Assembly (NCBI GenBank): GCA_937895345.1
Contig: CALAWP010000033.1
Span: 99,357 to 163,356, forward strand
Direction: 5' to 3'
From: an uncultured Paenibacillus sp.
Lineage (GTDB): Bacteria > Bacillota > Bacilli > Paenibacillales > Paenibacillaceae
Length of the DNA stretch: 64,000 nt
The position numbers were made by a program, and so were the translations under genes. The notes under the pieces were generated by a model. The model was not told the origin of the DNA. It saw only the letters and a program-made list of their open reading frames with translations, and made no database searches. Below, in pieces: positions 58,258 to 64,000 of the stretch (the first letter of the stretch is position 1; the number at the start of each line of letters is the position of its first letter).

Positions 58258-59421
58258 CTAAGCCCTCCTCGTGCGTCTCGTACGTTTGGCGGGTCTGCCC
58301 GCCAAATAAGCGCCGTATTGGAATATCCTCTCCAAAGATTTTTGCCGAATATGGGGCTCGTCGAATTTCATCGGCTTGGAATTGGCTTCAAAAAACCATA
58401 AGTTTCCCTGGCGGTCCACGCCGAGGTCCATCGACATTTCGCCGAGCCGGTATCCGGAGGCGCGCTCGATCTGTTTGGCGATCAGCAGCGCCGCCATCTT
58501 CGCTTTCAATAACAGTCTATGTGCCTGCTCCCGGCTGAATGTGCAGGTCAGCAGCTTCTCGGGGTCCTCGATGCGGCCGCCCCGCGGAACATGGGTCGTA
58601 ATGCTGGAGGCGCCGGCGATGCGGGCTCCGAGTCCGGTCAGCTCCCATGTTCCGCTGCGGTTTTTTTGCACGAGCGCCCTCAGGTCGAAGCGGCGGTCCT
58701 GGAAGGCGGCGAGCCGGATGCCCTGCTGCGCGATATACGCCTCGCCTCCGCTTTGCTTCTGAATCCGGGACCACAGCTTCTGGATCGAGGAGCAGCGGTA
58801 GGTGGCGCTTTTTTTGTCCTCCTGGATGCGGAGGCGGTAAGGCAGCGGCCTCTCTTCGAGATGCTTGATCGTCATGATGCCTTTGCCGGCTTTGCCGCTT
58901 TCCGGCTTCAGGTACAAATAACCGTGCCGGCTGATCATCCGCTCCAGCCCGTCGGCGTTCATCAGCCGGCGCGTCGCGGGGATAAACGGCTTGGTCGTGC
59001 GCGAGCGCCTCAGCCACATGAACAGATGCCATTTGTTGAAGAAAGCCGGATTAAACAGCTTGACGCGCGGATGCTTGCGGCAAGCTTTGATTTTGCTGCG
59101 GACGGCCGGGAGCATTTCGTCTTCGCGCTGCGGGATGCGGTTGTAGATGACGGTCGGAAACGGCATCAGCCGCGCCTGCCAGCTGGCGCTTTCCCTGTCG
59201 TAGACGTAGCCCTTCAGCTTCTTGCGGGTCAAGGACAAATGCTTGACCGTCAGCACGTATACGATGAACCCCATCTGTTCTCCCGTGCGGATCAAATCGG
59301 CAAAGTTGCTGCGGTTGCCCCGGAAATCGCCGTCGGCGTCATCGACGGTCAGGATGGCCAATACGGGGGCGCTGCCCGTCACCTGGGCGATAGGCAGCTC
59401 TTCTTGTACCGGCGTATTCAT
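58258..59421 (-). CDS. YheC/YheD-family ATP-grasp protein 2
   Basis: This 387-residue protein has APVLAILTVDDADGDFRGNRSNFADLIRTGEQMGFIVYVLT, PTVIYNRIPQRE and a KWHLFMWLRRSRTTKPFIPAT segment. The ATP-grasp core is GYLYLKPESGKAGKGIMTI, YIAQQGIRLAAFQDRRFDLRALVQKN, ITTHVPRGG and MSMDLGVDRQGNLWFFEANSKPMKFDE. ATG 59421 follows AAGGAGG and overlaps the upstream stop; the frame upstream of it is unsupported. The ligase substrate is unknown for the whole family. Confidence 0.86.
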   Translation of the reverse strand: MNTPVQEELPIAQVTGSAPVLAILTVDDADGDFRGNRSNFADLIRTGEQMGFIVYVLTVKHLSLTRKKLKGYVYDRESASWQARLMPFPTVIYNRIPQREDEMLPAVRSKIKACRKHPRVKLFNPAFFNKWHLFMWLRRSRTTKPFIPATRRLMNADGLERMISRHGYLYLKPESGKAGKGIMTIKHLEERPLPYRLRIQEDKKSATYRCSSIQKLWSRIQKQSGGEAYIAQQGIRLAAFQDRRFDLRALVQKNRSGTWELTGLGARIAGASSITTHVPRGGRIEDPEKLLTCTFSREQAHRLLLKAKMAALLIAKQIERASGYRLGEMSMDLGVDRQGNLWFFEANSKPMKFDEPHIRQKSLERIFQYGAYLAGRPAKRTRRTRRA

Positions 59422-60794
59422 GAGCTGGTTCCTCCTTGGAAGCGGCTCAAATATAAGCAATGCTCGAAAATATAGGACAATGACGCCTTGCCCTCCGACC
59501 GGAGCGCAGGATGCTTGAAGATCGACCGGCCCGGCTTCGCGTTCGCCTCGAACATCCAAATTTCGCCGGCTCTGTCGATGCCGATGTCAAGGCCCAGCTC
59601 GCCGAGCCGATGCGGATAATTGCGCTCGATCGCTTCGGACATTTTGACCGCCACCCGCTTAGCCTTCTCCAGAACGGCGTCCGCATCGCTGCCGAACGTC
59701 TTGCCGAGCGCCTGCTTCGGCGTCATGAGCGTGCCGCCGTTTTTGACATGCGTCGTCACGCTGCCCCGGCCGGCCTTCTTGGCGCCGATTCCGGCCGTAA
59801 TCCATTGGTTGCGTCCGTTCTTATGCATATGAAAGCGGAAATCGATGGGGCAGTTGTCGATTTCGATCAGCCGGATGCCTTGCTGGATGACGTAATGGCT
59901 CAGCGAGCTGCCGTGACGGGCTTGCAGCATTTTCATCAGGCCTTGAAAGGTATTGTAGCGGAGCAGCACGTTGCGTCCGCCTCTCCGGTACCGGATAAAA
60001 TAGCCTCGCTTGGGGTGATGGGTAAGGCGGTAGATGCCGATGCCCAGACTGCCTCCGCCCGGCTTATAGTATACAAACCGGTGTTTGTCGAGCATTTCCT
60101 TGATTTTGGCCGGCGTCGGATTGGAGACCGATTCGGGCAGGTGAACGAGCGCTTCGGGATCGTTGTCCAGCAGTCTGTAAACGTCGGCTTTATTCAGGAA
60201 ACTCCAGTTGAAAAACGGAATTTGCCGTTTGATGAACCGGTCGCGGAGCGCGCCGATCGAAGCGGACGTCTCCGCTTTGCGGCTTGGAAGCCTGTTGTAG
60301 ACGACATCCGGAAGCGGCACGGTTTTGCGGTACCAGCCGCCCTGGGCGTTCAGGAAATAGCCGTTTACCGTTTCGTGCTGCCAGTTGATGTCGCGCGGCG
60401 TAAAACCGAAAATATAGGCCTTGCGCTCGCCCATCCGGATAATTTGCTTGATGAAGCTGGAGCGCGGGCCGAACGGATGGCTGCCCGCCGATTGCATGGT
60501 GTCCGTCAATATGCCGACGAGAGGACCGATCTTCAGTTCGTTCTCGCCGCTGTTGATCAGGTAAACATTGCCGGACTTGGGCACGCGGATCGAATTGCGG
60601 ACGCCCGACGACAAATACAAATGGTTGCCCGTTCGCTTCAAGGGCCTCAGCGAAGCGGTTATCACCTCTTTGCCCAGCTTGAGATGAATCGACCTCTTGC
60701 CGGAAAGCTTGAGCTGGTTGAAGAGCGGCCTGGACAAATAGACGACTTTATTCGATTGCTGGGAGAAGTGTACGTTACAAGTAGTCAAACTCAT
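59418..60794 (-). CDS. YheC/YheD-family ATP-grasp protein 3
   Basis: This is a 458-residue long-form member. It has an extra N-terminal beta-rich domain of about 90 residues (VVYLSRPLFNQLKLSGKRSIHLKLGKEVITASLRPL) before KIGPLVGILTD. The ATP-grasp part has FVYYKPGGGSLGIGIYRL, YVIQQGIRLIEIDNCPIDFRFHMHKN, TTHVKNGG and LGLDIGIDRAGEIWMFEANAKPGRSIF. ATG 60794 follows AGGAGG. The same N-terminal domain occurs in the gene at 62075, so the operon alternates long and short forms. Confidence 0.86.
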   Translation of the reverse strand: MSLTTCNVHFSQQSNKVVYLSRPLFNQLKLSGKRSIHLKLGKEVITASLRPLKRTGNHLYLSSGVRNSIRVPKSGNVYLINSGENELKIGPLVGILTDTMQSAGSHPFGPRSSFIKQIIRMGERKAYIFGFTPRDINWQHETVNGYFLNAQGGWYRKTVPLPDVVYNRLPSRKAETSASIGALRDRFIKRQIPFFNWSFLNKADVYRLLDNDPEALVHLPESVSNPTPAKIKEMLDKHRFVYYKPGGGSLGIGIYRLTHHPKRGYFIRYRRGGRNVLLRYNTFQGLMKMLQARHGSSLSHYVIQQGIRLIEIDNCPIDFRFHMHKNGRNQWITAGIGAKKAGRGSVTTHVKNGGTLMTPKQALGKTFGSDADAVLEKAKRVAVKMSEAIERNYPHRLGELGLDIGIDRAGEIWMFEANAKPGRSIFKHPALRSEGKASLSYIFEHCLYLSRFQGGTSS

Positions 60795-60834
60795 CGATGA
60801 ACCTCCTGAACGTGTAAAGACCGGAGCTTGATGT

Positions 60835-62058
60835 TCATAGATCCAGCCCTTCAAACTGGCCGTTGCCAACGGTTAAAGCCTTTGTGCGGCTGCGTGCGCG
60901 CCCGGCCGGCATCGTTGTCCGGCCTTGCGCGAGGTTGAACAGGTAACGGGCGTATTGCAGCGGCCTTTCGACGGACAATCGCTGCGCTTCGGCATCGCCG
61001 GTCAGCCGAAAGGCCTCGCGGCCCGGCTTGGCGTTCGCTTCCAGCAGCCACAGCCTGCCGTCCGGCTCGACGCCGAAGTCAAAGGCAAGCTCTCCGTAGC
61101 GGCCGAACCCGCTTTCCAGCCTGCTTGCGGCTCGCCTCGATATTGTATGGACCGCTTCAAGCAAACGTTCGCCCCGGGACTTGCCGAAACGGGCCCAAAG
61201 TAAGGCATCGGCCCGCACCGCTTCTCCGCCGCCGTGCAAATTCGACGTCAAGGTGCCCGTCCGGCCGAGCCGGGCGGCCGTCCCCGTTGCGGTCCAGCGT
61301 CCGCTCCCGTCCTTTTGCAGCAGCGCGCGGATGTCCCAGGGCCGGCCGTTCTCGTCCAGCAGGCGAAGATAAGGCTGGACGAGAAAAGGCGATTGCTTCA
61401 TAAAGCCGGACAGCCAGCGCGACAGCTCCCGCTCGCTCCCGAACGACTCCTTGAAGGGACGGTTGGCGCCGGACCGGCCTTCGGCCTGCACAAGGCCCGA
61501 AGACCATTCGCGCCTCAGCCGGACGACGCCCCGCCCTTGCATGCCGGCGGCCGGCTTCACCATCACGCCGCCGCCGAGACGGCGGACGGCCTCCATCAGC
61601 CGGCCGGCCGACTCGAACGGCTCCGTCTCCGGCAAATGAGGCGCTAGGCGCGGGTCCTGCCGGAGACATTCGTATACCGCCAGCTTGGACGGCAGCCGGC
61701 CGTTCAGCTGCCGATGCGGCTTGCGCGCCGCCATGGCGCCGAGCGCGCTTCGAAGCCGCCGCCGCTGCTCCGCGCCGGTGCAGAAGCTGCGGTCGTATAC
61801 GACGTCCGGCAGCGGGACCGCTTCCCGGCGCCACGCGCCGTCCCGGAAACGGCAGCCGGTCAGGCTGCCGCCGGAGGCGTCGTAATCGTCGGCCGCAAAG
61901 ACGAACACATCGACCGCCATCGGCCTGCCCGCCAGACTAAGTTCGCGGCACAGGCGCGGCTCGGGCGGGCGAATGCGCTCGCCTCGCGCGCCGCCGGCAG
62001 GCGAAGCGTCCGCCATGGACGAAACGGCGATGCCCATCGTGATCGTAGTCGGCGTCAT
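60835..62058 (-). CDS. YheC/YheD-family ATP-grasp protein 4
   Basis: This 407-residue short-form member is more GC-rich and diverged, with a 50-residue start rich in Ala, Pro and Arg in place of the usual GILT strand. It keeps AVPLPDVVYDRSF, the ATP-grasp strings GGVMVKPAAGMQGRGVVRL, FLVQPYLRLLDENGRPWDIRALLQKDGSGRW, LTSNLHGGG and LAFDFGVEPDGRLWLLEANAKPGREAF. The ribosome site is AAAAGGGGG. Arg/Ala enrichment relative to its neighbours suggests faster evolution. Confidence 0.83.
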   Translation of the reverse strand: MTPTTITMGIAVSSMADASPAGGARGERIRPPEPRLCRELSLAGRPMAVDVFVFAADDYDASGGSLTGCRFRDGAWRREAVPLPDVVYDRSFCTGAEQRRRLRSALGAMAARKPHRQLNGRLPSKLAVYECLRQDPRLAPHLPETEPFESAGRLMEAVRRLGGGVMVKPAAGMQGRGVVRLRREWSSGLVQAEGRSGANRPFKESFGSERELSRWLSGFMKQSPFLVQPYLRLLDENGRPWDIRALLQKDGSGRWTATGTAARLGRTGTLTSNLHGGGEAVRADALLWARFGKSRGERLLEAVHTISRRAASRLESGFGRYGELAFDFGVEPDGRLWLLEANAKPGREAFRLTGDAEAQRLSVERPLQYARYLFNLAQGRTTMPAGRARSRTKALTVGNGQFEGLDL

Positions 62059-62074
62059 GGCGGCCGGCCCCCTT

Positions 62075-63460
62075 TTAAAATCCCGTCAAATAGCGGGCAT
62101 ATAAAATCATCATCCGGACGGAAGGCCGGATTTTTCCTTCGCTCAGCGGAGTATTGTCGTTTTTGGACGGCTTGGAGTTCACTTCGATCAGCCACACCCT
62201 GCCGCTCGTATCGAGCGCCAGGTCGATGCCGAGCTCCCCGAAATGGGCGGGGATATGCTCTTCGATGCCTCGGGCGATGAGAAGCGCCGCGCCGCGCAGC
62301 TTTTTGGCCGATTCCAGCCGTTTCGTCCCGCCGGCCAAATTGGACTTCTCGACGGCGGCGCTCACTTTGCTGAGCGTACCGCCTCGCGCCAGGTTGGACA
62401 CAAAATGCTGGCTGCCCGCCGTTCTCGCGACGATGGAGGTGATCATCCATTCGCCGGAGCCGTTTTTCTGCACGAGGGCGCGGAAATCGACGGGCCGCTT
62501 CCCGACTTCGATCAGCTGCAGTCCTTGCTGCGCCTGGTACTTGACGCTCTTGACCTTGCTGGACAGATGGACGTACAGTTTGGCCAGGCTCGGGTACAGC
62601 TGCCGCCGGGTGCCGGTCGGAGCGGCGTATTGCGCCATGTAGCCGTTGTTTTCCGCGCGGGAGACCCGAATAATTCCTTTGCCCAGGCTGCCGCGCACCG
62701 GCTTCAGGAAGACGACGGGATATTTGGCGCACATCGCTTTCAGCGTAGCGTAGCCGCGAAGCGGATGGGATTCGGGGAGCAGCTTGTGCAGCGTCTCGTC
62801 CTTCCGGAGCGCCTCGAACACTTCCGTCTTATCCAGAAACTTTTCGTTGAACACATGCGTTCGGTTGAGCTGTCTCGCCTGCTTGATGAAGTTTTGCACG
62901 CGAGGGCTGTTTTCCAGTTTGCGGGAAGTCAACCGATTGTTGATGATGTCGGGAAGGGGAAGCTCGTTTCGCAGCCAGCCGCCTTCCGAGTGCGTCCATC
63001 CCGTAATTTCCAGGGCGCCGCCTCTCAAGTCCTTGGGCGTCACAAAGTAGACGTAGACGCCTTGCAGCCGGCAAGCCTCGGCCAGCTCCTTGCAGAACAT
63101 CGTAATGGAACCGAAAGGGCGCTCCGGCATATGCGGATAGTCGCGGCTGACGAGCACCGCGATCAAAGGACCGAGCGCCAGCGTGCCGGTGCTTGCGCGG
63201 TATTGCATGCGCAAGTGCAGCTGCCGCGGGTTCTCCACCCGCAGCCCCATCTTATCCGCCAGCGCCCGGCTGATGCGGATGCCGTCGAACCTGGCTGCCG
63301 GTATGACTTTCACATGCCGGCGAAAGGCGCCGAACTTCAGTACGATATGCTGTCCCTGCGGAATTTTGCGCGATCTTGCGTAAGCTTCGCTCAGCAAAAT
63401 CGTATCCTCCGGCAGCTTTTCGCCGTCCACCACCTGCATGGCAGCTTTTGTTTTGAGCAT
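62075..63460 (-). CDS. YheC/YheD-family ATP-grasp protein 5 (first gene of operon)
   Basis: This 461-residue long-form member has the N-terminal domain LPEDTILLSEAYARSRKIPQGQHIVLKFGAFRRHVKVIPA. TLALGPLIAVLVSRDYPHMPERPFGSITMFCKELAEACR follows, then PVVFLKPVRGSLGKGIIRV, YQAQQGLQLIEVGKRPVDFRALVQKNGSGEW, NLARGGTLS and LGIDLALDTSGRVWLIEVNSKPSKND. ATG 63460 follows GGAAGGAG by ten bases. Numbered 5 because genes 1-4 in this list include the short forms and this one leads the transcript; with the GNAT gene excluded the operon holds five ATP-grasp-type frames at 56.5, 58.3, 59.4, 60.8 and 62.1 kb. Confidence 0.86.
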   Translation of the reverse strand: MLKTKAAMQVVDGEKLPEDTILLSEAYARSRKIPQGQHIVLKFGAFRRHVKVIPAARFDGIRISRALADKMGLRVENPRQLHLRMQYRASTGTLALGPLIAVLVSRDYPHMPERPFGSITMFCKELAEACRLQGVYVYFVTPKDLRGGALEITGWTHSEGGWLRNELPLPDIINNRLTSRKLENSPRVQNFIKQARQLNRTHVFNEKFLDKTEVFEALRKDETLHKLLPESHPLRGYATLKAMCAKYPVVFLKPVRGSLGKGIIRVSRAENNGYMAQYAAPTGTRRQLYPSLAKLYVHLSSKVKSVKYQAQQGLQLIEVGKRPVDFRALVQKNGSGEWMITSIVARTAGSQHFVSNLARGGTLSKVSAAVEKSNLAGGTKRLESAKKLRGAALLIARGIEEHIPAHFGELGIDLALDTSGRVWLIEVNSKPSKNDNTPLSEGKIRPSVRMMILYARYLTGF

Positions 63461-63639
63461 GAATGAATTCTCCTTCCGAATCAGAAGGGCCGCGATTAGT
63501 GGAAAGGGCCTATAGGTGTTTAGCACGAATTAGTTCATCATATGAGCCTGCCCGCGGTATGGTGATTGCTCCGGTCATACGGGCGGATGCTCCCGCATAA
63601 GATATAGGGACATGGAATCGGACAAGGAGTTGAGGGCGG

Positions 63640-63960
63640 ATGAAGGGGAAGAGGAAGGCCAAATGGCCGAATGCCGTTTATTTGGCCGTCGCGGCGGGGA
63701 TGGTGCTTTATGCGCTGCCTTATGCCGGACAGGCCGGAGATGGGGCGTCCGCCGGCCTGTTCTGGTACGCATGGCTGGCGTTTGCCGTGCTGATCGCGGC
63801 GGCGAACGCCAATGTGCTGCTGATGAGCGAAGCGAAGCGAACCGAGCTGCTTCGAATCAAGCGGGCCAGGATGCAGAGGCTGGAGCGAAAGCTGGAGCAA
63901 CGATTGGCGCGGACGCAAGCGAAGAAGGCTTCGGCGCGCCGCGGAGGCATCGGGGGATAA
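63640..63960 (+). CDS. small membrane protein with charged C-terminal helix
   Basis: This 106-residue protein has two membrane helices (about 11-28 and 38-60) and then a long Arg/Lys/Glu-rich helix (EAKRTELLRIKRARMQRLERKLEQRLARTQAKKASARR) likely to form a cytoplasmic coiled coil. No family is recognised. AAGGAG lies ten bases before ATG. It is divergent from the YheC/YheD operon, with 179 bp between in which I see no clear operator. Confidence 0.65.
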   Translation: MKGKRKAKWPNAVYLAVAAGMVLYALPYAGQAGDGASAGLFWYAWLAFAVLIAAANANVLLMSEAKRTELLRIKRARMQRLERKLEQRLARTQAKKASARRGGIGG

Positions 63961-64000
63961 ACGAAGCAAACCGGCGCCGGCCGGACGGGGATAAGCCCTG

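Overview
The window looks like a chromosomal segment of a GC-rich, endospore-forming Firmicute of the family Paenibacillaceae (Paenibacillus/Cohnella type). The reasons are SinR/SinI-type biofilm regulators, an eps-type exopolysaccharide locus in Bacillus order, tandem YheC/YheD spore-coat ATP-grasp genes, EcsAB, a DUF3055 protein, an SLH-domain protein, a paeninodin-type lasso peptide cluster, and AGGAGG ribosome binding sites. There are no rRNA or tRNA genes, insertion sequences, CRISPR arrays or integrases.

Layout. 1-1.5 kb: the end of a YpcP-like 5'-3' exonuclease and a methyltransferase gene broken by a stop codon. 1.6-14.5 kb: a SinR/SlrR-like regulator followed by an operon with eps synteny (epsA, epsB, epsC, galU, epsD, GT2, epsF, GT2, epsG polymerase, a DXD transferase, epsL, epsN). 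14.5-25 kb: a second EPS operon (nucleotidyltransferase-fold protein, glycosyltransferases, pyruvyltransferase, GH88/105-like hydrolase, hexapeptide acetyltransferase, flippase). 25-32 kb: an opposed gene for a collagen-like beta-helix protein, an ATP-grasp/HAD pair, then galE with a glycosyltransferase. 32.1-32.7 kb: a 53-residue SinI homologue convergent with a SinR orthologue. 33-39.6 kb: a complete lasso peptide cluster of the kinase-containing (paeninodin) type. 39.7-56 kb: housekeeping and accessory genes (phosphoesterase, SLC1 symporter, HRDC protein, CheX, SDR, DEAD helicase, SLH protein, EcsAB, aminotransferase/AraC, Psd, HAD). 56.5-63.5 kb: four YheC/YheD ATP-grasp genes and a GNAT gene in one minus-strand operon.

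The most interesting layer is regulatory. A 16-bp dyad, GTTC-N8-GAAC (best forms GTTCTTTATTAAGAAC and GTTCTCTATAAAGAAC), resembles the Bacillus SinR operator. It recurs at five promoter regions: the SinR/SlrR-like gene, epsA, the second EPS operon, galE and the lasso cluster. At the first two promoters the dyad fills the 17-bp spacer between the -35 and -10 boxes. In all five regions a second copy, sometimes degenerate, lies a whole number of helical turns away (52, 31, 22, 32 and 115 bp). The inferred model is that SinR represses matrix synthesis and production of a phosphorylated lasso peptide together, and that SinI relieves both.

Other notable items are a truncated second kinase with a second PqqD-like protein after the lasso exporter, a candidate small RNA and a structured leader before the symporter, and a possible 24-codon leader ORF just upstream of sinI. 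All functions are inferred from reading sequence and remembered family features; no database search was run.
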